A stretch of DNA of 37,354 nt from Chloroflexota bacterium (GCA_024275635.1 JAJRYT010000242.1:1-37354), one strand, 5' to 3'; positions 1 through 8,159 are shown, counted from the stretch's first letter. Notes: generated by a model from the letters alone, not told the origin. A program made the numbers and translations.

Positions 1-885
1 GTGATGGAACTGGCGAACGGGGTACGCAACATCATCCCCATGCTGCACCTGACCCGCACCTGGAACGCCATCAGCGCCATCGCCTTCATGCGCCGCGGGC
101 TGGCGCTGGCGCGGGATTATGCTCGCAAACGCACCGCTTTCCGCGCCCCGCTGTCGCAAAAGCCGTTGCATCTGGACACGCTGGCCGATTTGCAGGCAGA
201 ATTTGAAGCGGCTTTTCACCTCACCTTTTACCTGACCGAGTTGATCGGCCGGGAGGAGACGGGGCAAATCACGCCGGAACAGCATGACTTGATGCGGCTG
301 CTTACCTCGCTGGCCAAGCTGACGACGGGACGGCAGGGGGTGCAGGTCGCCAGCGAAGTGCTGGAAGCGATTGGCGGCGCCGGTTACGTGGAAGATACCG
401 GCCTGCCGTTGCTGCTGCGCGACAGCCAGGCGCTACCCATCTGGGAAGGAACGACGAATGTGCTGTCGCTGGACGCGCTGCGAGCGGTGGCCAAGGATGA
501 GAGCCTGGAGGCGTTGAAGGAGAAGGTGAATCGGGCGGTGAGTACGGCGCGGGAACCCCGTCTGGTACAGGTGGGGGGGATGGCGCAAACGGCCGTCGCC
601 GCCGCCGAGAGATGGTTCCTACAAGCGATGCAGCAAGGCCAACCGGCTCTGGAAGCGGGCGGCCGCCGCTTCGCCCTGACGCTGGGACGGGCGCTGGCGC
701 TGGCGCTGCTGGTGGAACACGCCCAATGGTCGCTGGCGCATGAGGGAGACGGCCGTGCCCTGGCCGCCGCTCACCGTTTTGCCCAGTCCGGCGTCAACCT
801 CATCGCTGATCTAGATCGGGACGAAGCCGCGGCGCTGGCGAATGACGAACCGCTGCCCGGACGCCGTCCCCGGCAAGACACATGA
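1..885 (+). CDS. Acyl-CoA dehydrogenase family protein, C-terminal part (5' end outside window)
   Basis: This is the C-terminal 294 residues of an FAD-dependent acyl-CoA dehydrogenase; the reading frame is open to the window edge, so the true start lies upstream. The family oxidises acyl-CoA thioesters to enoyl-CoA in the cytoplasm. Visible family marks are the helical segment with YARKR and AFRAPL (about residues 40-50), EAIGGAGYVEDTGLP (about 122-136), and LPIWEGTTNV (about 145-154), whose Glu is the position of the catalytic base in many members. The LRDSQALPIWEGTTNV wording and the extended tail resemble the AidB-like branch more than short-chain enzymes, so the substrate is uncertain. 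Its stop overlaps the start of the next gene by 4 bases (ATGA), suggesting translational coupling. Confidence 0.88.
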   Translation: MMELANGVRNIIPMLHLTRTWNAISAIAFMRRGLALARDYARKRTAFRAPLSQKPLHLDTLADLQAEFEAAFHLTFYLTELIGREETGQITPEQHDLMRLLTSLAKLTTGRQGVQVASEVLEAIGGAGYVEDTGLPLLLRDSQALPIWEGTTNVLSLDALRAVAKDESLEALKEKVNRAVSTAREPRLVQVGGMAQTAVAAAERWFLQAMQQGQPALEAGGRRFALTLGRALALALLVEHAQWSLAHEGDGRALAAAHRFAQSGVNLIADLDRDEAAALANDEPLPGRRPRQDT

Positions 886-1463
886 AAACACACCCCGACG
901 CCCGCCGCTGGAACCATCGCTACACGCAGGGTGGCGACGGCTGGCTGAACGGCCGTCCGCGCCGGTTACTGTTGGATTTTGTCCGCTTACTGCCGGCCTC
1001 CGGGCTGGCGCTGGACGCGGCGGCGGGCGTGGCTTTACACGGGCTGTTCCTGGCGGAGCGCGGCCTGCATGTGATTGCACTGGATATTTCCGAGGTGGGC
1101 CTGCGGCTGGCGCGGCAAAGGGCGCGGGTAAAAGAGGTGTGGTTGGAAACGGCCGTTCTCGATCTCTCCTCCCCCTGGCTGCCCGCCAACACATTCGACG
1201 TCATCGTCAACTTTAGCTTTTTAGAACGGGCCACTTTCCCCGTTTTCCGGCGCGCCCTCAAACCCGGCGGCTTGATTTTCTTTGAGACGTTCCTCAAAAC
1301 AGATCCAAACGTGGATTATCCCGACCATTACCTGAATCCCGGCGAACTTCGACGCGCCTTCTCAGAATTTGAGATAATCCATCATGCTGTTACAGAAGTA
1401 ACCGGTGAATGTTCGGCACGGCAAAAAATAACAGAACAGTTGATTGCGCAGAAGCAAAAGTGA
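882..1463 (+). CDS. Class I SAM-dependent methyltransferase
   Basis: A 193-residue cytoplasmic protein with a Rossmann-type methyltransferase fold. Motif I is at about residues 43-52 (ALDAAAGVALHG), where the usual second and third glycines are replaced by alanine and valine. It is followed by the acidic end of strand 2 (IALDIS, about 66-71), a motif IV region (FDVIVNFSFLER, about 105-116), and LKPGGLIFFETF (about 126-137). The layout resembles TehB-like or general Methyltransf_11/25 proteins; the substrate cannot be told. It is translationally coupled to the acyl-CoA dehydrogenase (ATGA overlap). An ACGGCCGT palindrome lies near each end of the gene. Confidence 0.8.
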   Translation: MKTHPDARRWNHRYTQGGDGWLNGRPRRLLLDFVRLLPASGLALDAAAGVALHGLFLAERGLHVIALDISEVGLRLARQRARVKEVWLETAVLDLSSPWLPANTFDVIVNFSFLERATFPVFRRALKPGGLIFFETFLKTDPNVDYPDHYLNPGELRRAFSEFEIIHHAVTEVTGECSARQKITEQLIAQKQK

Positions 1464-1487
1464 CAAAAGAGAGAGTACGACTGAATC

Positions 1488-1868
1488 ATGCTGACTGAAT
1501 CAAACAACCCGTTGGCGACGGCCAGCGCGGCCGTCGCCGGGGTTGCCTGGCTGGTTGGCGGATTGGGCATCTGCGCCTTGCTGTTCCTGTTTGCGCCCGC
1601 CTCGTTTTGTACCTGGGTCATCTTCTTTGGCGGCAATGTAGCCGCCGTCATGTTCGGCCACCAGGGGCGCAGTCAGATTCGCGCCAGCGGCGGAGAGCAG
1701 TCCGGCGGGCGATTGGCGGCAATTGGGCTGGCGCTGGGCTGGACGGGGATTGCGTTGAACTTGCTGTTCATTTGTCTGGCGGTGGTTTTGGCGGTAACGG
1801 CCGTTCTCGTCGGCCCTGAATTTACCAAACTGTTCCCCTGGTTCGGACGCGGATTGCAAGGGTTTTGA
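1488..1868 (+). CDS. Small membrane protein, DUF4190-like
   Basis: A 126-residue protein of mainly hydrophobic segments: about residues 10-35, 38-55, 73-92 and 95-112. The pattern of a hydrophobic pair, a loop with GHQGRSQIRASGGEQSGG, and the segment GRLAAIGLALGWTGIALNLL is typical of the DUF4190 membrane domain (gHxalxxIrrs...GrglAiaGLvlGyv). Function is unknown. No good Shine-Dalgarno is visible before the ATG. It may be read through from the upstream pair, 24 bases away. Its stop codon directly abuts the stop of the convergent ArsR gene, so the two transcripts must overlap at their 3' ends unless termination occurs inside the genes. Confidence 0.75.
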   Translation: MLTESNNPLATASAAVAGVAWLVGGLGICALLFLFAPASFCTWVIFFGGNVAAVMFGHQGRSQIRASGGEQSGGRLAAIGLALGWTGIALNLLFICLAVVLAVTAVLVGPEFTKLFPWFGRGLQGF

Positions 1869-2426
1869 TCAAATACGCCAGTAAATACCTTTCTCCCGCG
1901 CCATCAGCTTTTCTTCGATAAAGTAGCGGCGCAGGGCGGCATAATCAGGATGGTACGCCTTGAGCGCCTCGCTCAACTCCGCCTCGGAATATTGCTTACC
2001 CATCTCAAATTTCTCCACCAGCCAGTTAAGGATGACCAGCCGTTTTTTATGGCGGGAGGGAATTTGGGTGATACGGCCGTCTTTCACAAACGTCTTAAGC
2101 GCCTTTTGCTCCCACGCATTCCCGGCGCGGTCATCCACCAGCGTCGCCAGATTGTTTTGCGACAAAATATCCTTGCTCATCGTTTCCAACAACTTGTTAT
2201 TCAACCAATAAATGCGCGTGTTCCCTTCGGCGCGCACTTTGACCAATCCCAACTCCTTCATCATTGCCAGATGGTGCGAAACCGTCGGCTCCCGCACATC
2301 CAGAAAATCGGCCAGCTCGCCCACGCTGCGCTCTCCATTCGCCAGCAGCCCCAGAATTTTGAGGCGGCTGTCATTGCCCAATACCTTGAAAAATTGGAGG
2401 AGCCGGGCAAAATTTTCCTGTGACAT
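1869..2426 (-). CDS. ArsR-family transcriptional regulator with DUF2087 domain
   Basis: A 185-residue cytoplasmic DNA-binding protein. Residues about 1-85 form an ArsR winged helix (LGNDSRLKILGLLANGERSVGELADFLDVREPTVSHHLAMMKELGLV). The C-terminal part (about 128-185, RLVILNWLVEKFEMGKQYSE ... HPDYAALRRYFIEEKLMAR) matches the DUF2087 domain found behind ArsR heads in Firmicutes and Chloroflexota. No Cys-x-Cys metal site is present in the recognition helix region, so metal sensing is unlikely; the ligand is unknown. The start is supported by AGGAGGT six bases upstream. The promoter and an 11-bp inverted repeat lie directly upstream, implying autorepression. The divergent membrane protein gene is a possible second target. 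Confidence 0.88.
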   Translation of the reverse strand: MSQENFARLLQFFKVLGNDSRLKILGLLANGERSVGELADFLDVREPTVSHHLAMMKELGLVKVRAEGNTRIYWLNNKLLETMSKDILSQNNLATLVDDRAGNAWEQKALKTFVKDGRITQIPSRHKKRLVILNWLVEKFEMGKQYSEAELSEALKAYHPDYAALRRYFIEEKLMAREKGIYWRI

Positions 2427-2461
2427 TTGATACCTCCTCTGTTATCATCATTTCGATGTCT

Positions 2462-2516
2462 TTCTATTTAGAGATTTATCTAAATAGAAGTTTATCGAAT
2501 TAGATTGATTTGTCAA
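2462..2516 (-). promoter_or_regulatory. Promoter and operator of the ArsR-family gene
   Basis: Read on the minus strand there is a TTGACA -35 box (2516-2511), a 16-base spacer and a TAAACT -10 box (2494-2489). Immediately downstream, covering the expected transcription start, is a perfect inverted repeat with 11-bp arms (2462-2472 and 2479-2489) around a 6-base spacer; the core half-site is TCTATTTAGA. This is the usual geometry for an ArsR-type dimer site that blocks its own promoter. Confidence 0.75.
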
Positions 2517-2535
2517 GGCTGTTTTCCACATAAAG

Positions 2536-2569
2536 AGACCTGCGCGGTCTTCGGAAACCGCGCAGGTCT
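2536..2569. repeat. Palindromic repeat AGACCTGCGCGGT...ACCGCGCAGGTCT
   Basis: A 13-bp perfect inverted repeat (2536-2548 and 2557-2569) with an 8-base loop. The arm AGACCTGCGCGGT followed by TTCG recurs as a single arm at about 21138-21156, so this looks like a dispersed element rather than a local terminator; there is no T-run on either side. A related pair with the arm GGCAGGTTTT occurs near 14754-14848. Confidence 0.6.
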
Positions 2570-2598
2570 AATTCACTATGGTACAATCTGGCAAGCAC

Positions 2599-3837
2599 AT
2601 GACAACACTCGAACTGACCCTGCAAATCATCACGTTTGGACTGGCGCTCTGGTTGGGACTGTACCTCATCAGGCGCAATCCGGGGAACAACCGCCTCTTG
2701 CTGGCCGGGTTAGGGTTGGCTGCCTATGCCGCCGGGCTGGCGCTGGATTTATTGGTTCGATATGCGCCAGAACCGTCATTAGCGGCACGATTATGGGATT
2801 GGCAGCGGCCGTTCCTCATCCTCCCCGCCCTCTTCTGGCTGGGCCTGCTCATCTTGCTGGCCCGCGCCGAACGCTCCTGGCATGACCGGCTGCGCCGCCA
2901 GCCACGTTCGGCGGGCGTGGTGATTGCGGCCACGATTTTCTTCGGCCTCGGTCTCAGCTTCATCCTGTTCCCGCTGGCCTGGCTGCCGCGGCTGTGGCTG
3001 CTGCTGGGGATTGGCGGGGATTTGATTCTGTTGGGAACGGCCGTTGCCGTTTTCGACGCCTTTGATGAAGGGGAAGCGCTCCTGCCCCACTTTTTCCGCT
3101 CTTTTGATTATGCGCTGTTAACGGCCGTCCTCTTCGGCGGGCAGGTCGCCCTGGTTATTATCTTCAACACCGGCGTCACCTTTCCCATGCTCCTGCTGCT
3201 GCTCACCACCATCGCCGCCGCCATCATCATCCAGGTATTTGCCAGCGCGGCCCAAGCCCTGGCCGACCGTGTCGCGTTCAGCCCTTTCCCACAAATCCAG
3301 CAGCAGCGTGCCACGCTGCGGGCGGCTGCCGAAGCGGTACAGCGCGTTGACGACCACCTGAATCTAAACCAGCTTGATGCGGCCGAATTTGCTCGCCTGA
3401 CACGGCGCGCGCTGAGCCACATGGGCAATCTGCCCCGGCTGGCAGCCAGCCCGCTGACCCGTTTGCCGCTGCTGGAGTCACGCCTGCGGCAGCGGGACGT
3501 TACGCCAAATACGCTGTCCCGCGCCGCTGAGTTGAAAGTGATGTTGAGTGAAAGTATTGACCGTCTGAAACCTGATGAGCCGGAAGATTTTGGTGTATCG
3601 GATGCGTGGCGGCATTATAACGCGCTTTATTTTCCTTATGTCGTGGGCTTGAAGCCGTACAGTCGCCGCCGGGTTAATAGGGAGGATATGGAAACGGCCG
3701 TTCGCCAAGCCCTCCGCTGGTTCCGTGCCGAAATCCCCCAGCGCACCCTCTACAACTGGCAAAACGCCGCTGCCAAACTGGTAGCTCAAGACATCCGGGA
3801 ACAGTCCCGGCAGCTTACAAAAAAGGTGACAATCTGA
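2599..3837 (+). CDS. Multipass membrane protein with C-terminal cytoplasmic domain, function unknown
   Basis: I do not recognise a named family. From the ATG at 2599 the protein has 412 residues; an in-frame ATG at 2578 would add seven. The N-terminal half has about seven hydrophobic segments separated by short Arg-rich loops, resembling the seven-helix sensory modules placed in front of histidine kinases. The C-terminal ~190 residues are soluble and helical, with no kinase, HTH or catalytic motif that I can see. A TACAAT box at 2582-2587 sits 11 bases before the 2599 ATG, and no Shine-Dalgarno is visible, so a very short or absent leader is likely. Divergent to the ArsR gene, which may control it. 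Confidence 0.65.
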   Translation: MTTLELTLQIITFGLALWLGLYLIRRNPGNNRLLLAGLGLAAYAAGLALDLLVRYAPEPSLAARLWDWQRPFLILPALFWLGLLILLARAERSWHDRLRRQPRSAGVVIAATIFFGLGLSFILFPLAWLPRLWLLLGIGGDLILLGTAVAVFDAFDEGEALLPHFFRSFDYALLTAVLFGGQVALVIIFNTGVTFPMLLLLLTTIAAAIIIQVFASAAQALADRVAFSPFPQIQQQRATLRAAAEAVQRVDDHLNLNQLDAAEFARLTRRALSHMGNLPRLAASPLTRLPLLESRLRQRDVTPNTLSRAAELKVMLSESIDRLKPDEPEDFGVSDAWRHYNALYFPYVVGLKPYSRRRVNREDMETAVRQALRWFRAEIPQRTLYNWQNAAAKLVAQDIREQSRQLTKKVTI

Positions 3838-3889
3838 CCATTTAGGCCATTTCAGGAATTAAATAATCCAAACGTATTGCATACCATGA

Positions 3890-4339
3890 GGAGACTCTAC
3901 GGAATACGCATTACCCCATACACCAGACGAAAAAGTCCGCCAACAAATCGCGCCCGCTCCGGCTCTATTTGCTACCGCCCACATTCATCACGCCTTCGTG
4001 CGCCAGGTTGATCAGACACTTATCGTCAACTCCGGTTCCGCCGGGCAGTTGTGCTACGGCGATACGCGGGCCAGTTACGCTCAAATTAAATGGCAAGCTG
4101 GCTGCTGGCAGGCGCAGATCATTCACTTGCCTTATGACATGGCCCAAACGGATCGGGATTTCCATACGTCCGGCTTTTTGGAGGGGGCTGGTCCGGTAGC
4201 CCGTACTATTTATCAGGAATGGCGAACGGGGCGTTCCCTTGTGCCGCGCTGGTTGCGTTTGTACCGGCCTTCTGTGTTGGCCGGCGAGATAGCGTTGGAA
4301 ACGGCCGTCTCCCAATACCTCTCCCAGATGAACCTCTAA
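3890..4339 (+). pseudogene. Calcineurin-like phosphoesterase (YfcE/MJ0936 type), N-terminally truncated remnant
   Basis: The open frame from 3890 to the stop at 4337-4339 encodes about 149 residues that match only the C-terminal half of a metallophosphoesterase. It includes the second metal-binding segment TAHIHHAFVRQVD (family pattern GHTHxP) and the following NSGSAGQ, equivalent to the NPGSVG turn. The N-terminal DxH, GD and GNHD metal motifs are absent, and a TGA stands just upstream at 3887. GTG at 3998 is the only plausible start before the conserved region, and it would cut into the metal-site segment. This points to a decayed gene, unless a distant start or sequencing error is involved. 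An ACGGCCGT palindrome lies near the 3' end. Confidence 0.6.
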
Positions 4340-4419
4340 TCATCCAAAAACAAGCTTATTTGGTCAAACTGCCAAATTCCCTGCCCCGTTTTTAGTGCAT
4401 TTCCGCTATCCCTCCCTTA

Positions 4420-4456
4420 TTGAATCCAGGCTGATAAGACGGTATGATCAGATCAT
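4420..4456 (+). promoter_or_regulatory. Promoter for the phosphofructokinase gene with overlapping palindrome
   Basis: TTGAAT (4420-4425), a 17-base spacer and TATGAT (4443-4448) form a good sigma-70-type promoter. A 13-bp palindrome, ATGATC-A-GATCAT (4444-4456), overlaps the -10 box and could be a regulator site. The leader runs about 130 bases and contains the tandem hairpin repeat at 4497-4570. Confidence 0.55.
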
Positions 4457-4496
4457 GCAAATTAACAGGTTGCTGGACACTGGCGTTTTTTACTTT

Positions 4497-4570
4497 TTCC
4501 AGTGTAGGGCGATTTTGAAAATCGCCTTACGCATTCCAGTGTAGAGCGATTTTCAAAATCGCCCTACGCA
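4497..4570. repeat. Tandem 37-bp repeat, each unit holding a GGCGATTTT/AAAATCGCC palindrome
   Basis: Two direct copies (4497-4533 and 4534-4570) begin TTCCAGTGTAG and end TTACGCA or CTACGCA. Each contains an inverted repeat of GCGATTTT with AAAATCGC, and the two centres differ (TTTTGAAAA against TTTTCAAAA). A further partial copy lies at 29261-29285. The units sit between the promoter and the ribosome binding site of the phosphofructokinase gene, so they would fold in its mRNA leader. Confidence 0.75.
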
Positions 4571-4584
4571 TTAAGGAGTAACTG

Positions 4585-5751
4585 ATGAGAATCGGTATTT
4601 TAACAGGCGGCGGCGATGTCCCCGGCCTGAACCCCTCTATCAAGGCCGTCGTCTACCGGGCAGTTAATGAAGGACATGAAGTGGTTGGTATCCGGCGCGG
4701 CTGGGGCGGCTTACTGGAATTTAACCGTGATGATCCGGCAAGCTTTGACGAACATATTTTGCCGTTGGACAAACAGAAAGTGCGCACGGTTGACCGCACC
4801 GGCGGCACTTTTCTGCATACCAGCCGCACCCATCCGGGCAAAGTAAGACCCGGCGCCGTGCCCGACTTTTTGCGCGACCCGGAACACCTGGAGGCGGAAG
4901 AGCATGACCCACGCCTACGTGATTTCACGCCGCACATCCTCAAGAATTTAGAATATTTAGGTATTGACACGCTCATCCCCATCGGCGGCGATGATACGCT
5001 CAGCTATGGCGAACGCTTACACAGCGAAGGGTTCCCGGTCGTGGCGGTTCCCAAGACGATGGATAACGATGTGTATGGGACAGATTATTGTATTGGGTTT
5101 AGTACGGCCGTTACCCGCAGCGTCCAGTTCATCAACCAGCTGCGCACCAGCACCGGCTCCCATGAGCGCATTGCCGTGATTGAGCTGTTCGGCCGTAACA
5201 GCGGCGAAACCAGCCTCATCAGTTCCTACCTGGCTGGCGTTGACCGCGCCCTCATCTCCGAAGTCCCCTTCGACCCCGAACGTCTGGCCGAATTCGTCTT
5301 ACAAGACAAAGCCAACAACCCCAGCCACTACGCCATGGTCACCATCAGCGAAGGCGCGCACATGATCGGGGAAAAAGTTGTTGAATTTGGCGAAACCGAC
5401 GCCTACGGCCATCGCAAACTAGGCGGCATCGGCGAAATTACCAGCGAAGCCATTAAACAACTAACCGGCCACAGCATCATCAACCAGCGGTTGGGCTACC
5501 TGATGCGCTCCGGCGCGCCCGACGCCCTCGACCTCATGGTCGCCGTTAATTTTGCCAACATGGCGATGGATTTGATCACCTCCGGGGCCAGCGGGCGCAT
5601 GGTGGCCCTGCGTGATGGAAGCTATACACACATCCCCATGAGCGCCGTTACCAGCGGCGTCAAACGGGTAGACGTTGACGAACTCTACGACAAAGCGCAG
5701 TATCTCCCCAAAGTACGGCACGTTCTGGGCAAACCGATGTTCCTATATTAA
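4585..5751 (+). CDS. Phosphofructokinase family protein, diphosphate-type signature
   Basis: A 388-residue PfkA-superfamily enzyme that phosphorylates fructose 6-phosphate in glycolysis in the cytoplasm. Conserved elements are GGGDVPGLN (8-16), IGGDDT (133-138) and PKTMDND (156-162), with the catalytic Asp at 160. In this family Gly at the residue after GGD and Gly before T(I)DND mark ATP enzymes, while Asp and Lys mark diphosphate enzymes. Here both positions are of the diphosphate type (Asp137, Lys157), so PPi may be the phosphoryl donor; this is inference. The start is supported by AAGGAG eight bases upstream. The gene is convergent with a second family member, whose stop is 28 bases away. 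Confidence 0.85.
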   Translation: MRIGILTGGGDVPGLNPSIKAVVYRAVNEGHEVVGIRRGWGGLLEFNRDDPASFDEHILPLDKQKVRTVDRTGGTFLHTSRTHPGKVRPGAVPDFLRDPEHLEAEEHDPRLRDFTPHILKNLEYLGIDTLIPIGGDDTLSYGERLHSEGFPVVAVPKTMDNDVYGTDYCIGFSTAVTRSVQFINQLRTSTGSHERIAVIELFGRNSGETSLISSYLAGVDRALISEVPFDPERLAEFVLQDKANNPSHYAMVTISEGAHMIGEKVVEFGETDAYGHRKLGGIGEITSEAIKQLTGHSIINQRLGYLMRSGAPDALDLMVAVNFANMAMDLITSGASGRMVALRDGSYTHIPMSAVTSGVKRVDVDELYDKAQYLPKVRHVLGKPMFLY

Positions 5752-5779
5752 AAGCGAGCGGTAAGAGCTAACTTCTTAG

Positions 5780-6904
5780 TTACACTTCATCTCCCAAACA
5801 CGTTCCCACATGACGCGCTGTTTGCACCCAGGGGTGATCTATGGGGACGGATTTACGTTTGCCCACCACCTGCTCTAACGGTACTGGCTCGGCTTTCTCG
5901 CCGCGCGCGGCCACCATCACGCCATAAACACCGGCCTGAATCAGCTCGGCGCAGGCGGCGCCCAGCCGCGTGGCCAGCAGCCGGTCAACCGCCGACGGCG
6001 TGCCGCCACGCTGAACATACCCCAGAATCGTTACTCGTGACTCCAACCCGGTTAATATCTCTAACTGGCGGGAAAGCTCCCAGGTGCTGCGGGCCTGTTC
6101 AACTTCCATCGCTTTCAATTTGGACTTAACCTGATTCTTCTCATCATCATTGGCGGCTGTTTCTTTGTTCTCCCTAAGCGTTTGAATCGCTGTCGAAACA
6201 TCCTGCGACATGGCGCCTTCAGACACAGCGACAATGCTAAAACGATGACCGCTCCGGCTGCGGCGGCGGATTGCCGCGGCCACACTCTCAATATCGTAGG
6301 GGATTTCAGGAATTAAAATAACATCGGCGCCGCCAGCAATGCCTGCCCCCAGCGCCAGCCAGCCGGTATTGTGCCCCATGATTTCCACTACAATGATGCG
6401 GTGATGGCTGTGAGCGGTGCTGTGCAGCCGGTCAATCGCTTCGGTGGCAATGCCCAGGGCGGTATCAAAGCCAAATGTCGCATCGGTCATAGCCACATCA
6501 TTGTCAATCGTTTTGGGCAAGGTGATGATGTTCATCCCTTTTTGCAGCAGGCGGTAAGCATTTTTTTGCGTCCCGCCGCCGCCCAGACAGACTAATGCAT
6601 CCAGATGGTGGCGTTGGTAGGTATCCATCATCACGTCGGTCATATCCATTACTTTGCCGCCAATGGACATGCGATGCGGTTTGTCGCGGCTAGTTCCCAA
6701 AATAGTGCCGCCAACGGTGAGAATGCCGGATAATGTTTCGCCGTCTAACCGGTATGTTCGGTCATTCATCAAACCGCGGAAGCCATCACGAAACCCAATG
6801 ACTCGCATGTCCATACCCAAGGCCGCTTTACCGACACCCCGGATAGCGGCATTCAAGCCTGGGCTGTCACCGCCTGCGGTTAATATGCCAATATATTTAG
6901 TCAT
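5780..6904 (-). CDS. Phosphofructokinase family protein with altered GGD motif
   Basis: A 374-residue PfkA-superfamily protein paralogous to the convergent gene. It has [10 protein letters not shown] (9-18), LGGGGTQ (107-113), PKTIDND (130-136, catalytic Asp134) and the substrate-binding segment [11 protein letters not shown]. The Asp of the usual GGD (E. coli Asp103, a Mg-binding residue) is Gly110 here. The Lys of PKTIDND argues against an ordinary ATP enzyme. A charged insert rich in Glu/Lys lies around residues 245-275. It may be a PPi or other-donor kinase, or a regulatory partner of the first enzyme. AGGAGA eight bases before the ATG supports the start. The gene holds almost no ACGGCCGT copies, unlike its neighbours. 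Confidence 0.82.
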   Translation of the reverse strand: MTKYIGILTAGGDSPGLNAAIRGVGKAALGMDMRVIGFRDGFRGLMNDRTYRLDGETLSGILTVGGTILGTSRDKPHRMSIGGKVMDMTDVMMDTYQRHHLDALVCLGGGGTQKNAYRLLQKGMNIITLPKTIDNDVAMTDATFGFDTALGIATEAIDRLHSTAHSHHRIIVVEIMGHNTGWLALGAGIAGGADVILIPEIPYDIESVAAAIRRRSRSGHRFSIVAVSEGAMSQDVSTAIQTLRENKETAANDDEKNQVKSKLKAMEVEQARSTWELSRQLEILTGLESRVTILGYVQRGGTPSAVDRLLATRLGAACAELIQAGVYGVMVAARGEKAEPVPLEQVVGKRKSVPIDHPWVQTARHVGTCLGDEV

Positions 6905-6946
6905 ACCTGTCTCCTAATCTCTCAATCTCCTACGCCCCGGCGGCGC

Positions 6947-7939
6947 TTATATCCCCTCGCGTTCGTGCCACAACTGCAACAGGTTGGCCTCGCGCTCAGG
7001 AGTTAATCCGCCGCGCCATTCGTAATTGGCGGGGCGGGTGTTTAGCCAGGCCAGGGTATCGCGGATGGTGTCGGTTAACGGCCGTATCTCCAACCCCGCG
7101 CCATTCGCCCGGGCACAGTTCACCGTGCCAAACCCGGCATACTCGGCCGGAACCCACAGCGGCATTTCCATATAAGGGACCTCATTCTTGAGCAAAAATT
7201 CCTCGCTGACCCAGGTAAAGGCTGCCTGGCTCTGGCTGACCTGCTGGCAGCTTGCCAAAACCTCTTGCATGGCCAACCGGCGCTGCGGCCCGGTGACGTT
7301 GTACGGCCCGGTCAGCCGCCGCTCGGTGGCGCGGATTATCCATGCCGCAATATCGCGCACATCAATAAACTGTACCGGCTGTTCGGGATCGCCAGGCGCC
7401 AGTATTGCGCCGCCTTTGGCGACGCGGTACGGCCAATAAGTGAACCGGTCAGTCGGGTCGTGCGGCCCAACGATCAGGCCCGATCGGACATGCAGCGCGC
7501 GCCCGTCCATCGCCGCATCTACCGCCTGTTCACACAACGCTTTGAGCGGTCCGTAAGTTTCGCCGGTAATCTCCTCCACCGCCTCATCCTCAATCGAATC
7601 CAGAAGCGACTGCTCATCAAGGCCGATAGTCGCATGGTCGGCGTAGACGGAGATGGTAGAGATGAAGGTGTAATGCGCAACCGATTCGGCCAGCAGTTCG
7701 GCCGAGGCGCGAGCGAGGCGGGGGACGTAGCCGCAGGTGTCTATGACGGCATCCCAACGCCGCCCAATCAACGGCGATAAACCGCCGTCTCTGTCACCTT
7801 GCAGGCGCTCTAAATCTGGAAACAGGTCAGGGCCGCTTTGCCCCCGGTTGAACAGGGTAACATCGTGCCCGCCGACCAACGCCGCTTCAACAATGGCGCG
7901 TCCCAGAAATCGTGTGCCGCCCAGAATCAGTAGGTTCAT
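6947..7939 (-). CDS. NAD-dependent epimerase/dehydratase (extended SDR)
   Basis: A 330-residue extended short-chain dehydrogenase. The N-terminal nucleotide-binding turn is GGTRFLGRA (about 7-15), followed by VTLFNRGQ. An STISVY strand (about 94-99) and TYGPLK (about 147-152) supply the Ser/Thr and Tyr-x3-Lys catalytic set. GxxxR-type sugar-nucleotide segments follow, and the C-terminal part (WVSEEFL ... EMPLWVP) is typical of the RmlD/Csp41-like branch annotated as NAD-dependent epimerases. The substrate is unknown. AGGAGAGG ahead of the ATG supports the start. It lies 42 bases downstream of the second phosphofructokinase gene's start on the same strand and would be transcribed before it, so the two probably share a transcript. 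Confidence 0.82.
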   Translation of the reverse strand: MNLLILGGTRFLGRAIVEAALVGGHDVTLFNRGQSGPDLFPDLERLQGDRDGGLSPLIGRRWDAVIDTCGYVPRLARASAELLAESVAHYTFISTISVYADHATIGLDEQSLLDSIEDEAVEEITGETYGPLKALCEQAVDAAMDGRALHVRSGLIVGPHDPTDRFTYWPYRVAKGGAILAPGDPEQPVQFIDVRDIAAWIIRATERRLTGPYNVTGPQRRLAMQEVLASCQQVSQSQAAFTWVSEEFLLKNEVPYMEMPLWVPAEYAGFGTVNCARANGAGLEIRPLTDTIRDTLAWLNTRPANYEWRGGLTPEREANLLQLWHEREGI

Positions 7940-8103
7940 GTTTTGCCTCTCCTGAAAATAGCGGAATTTTCATGCCTTTTGGTGTGCGGAACGCTCATGA
8001 AAACTCCTCACAGGTTAGCATAGCCAATGACGCGGAAGTTGTCTAGCATGGGTAAGCTGTTTGTGGGTAAAATAACGGCCGTATTCAAGCGGCAACGTTG
8101 CAG

Positions 8104-8138
8104 AGCCAGCGGGCATGACCCGCTGGCTGTCTCTTTTT
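8104..8138 (+). terminator. Terminator-like hairpin in the pepA leader (possible attenuator)
   Basis: A perfect 10-bp stem, AGCCAGCGGG (8104-8113) with CCCGCTGGCT (8119-8128), and a 5-base loop are followed by GTCTCTTTTT. It lies about 20 bases before the pepA ribosome binding site, and no gene on the plus strand ends upstream of it. It would therefore act on transcripts reading into pepA. The intergenic region 7940-8103 holds no other clear feature apart from one ACGGCCGT. Confidence 0.6.
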
Positions 8139-8159
8139 ATGTAAAAATAGGAGTTTCTC

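Noticed and set aside
2505..2885. Plus-strand frame overlapping the start of the seven-helix protein
   Set aside because: Different frame from the membrane protein, with no recognised content and repeat-derived N-terminus.
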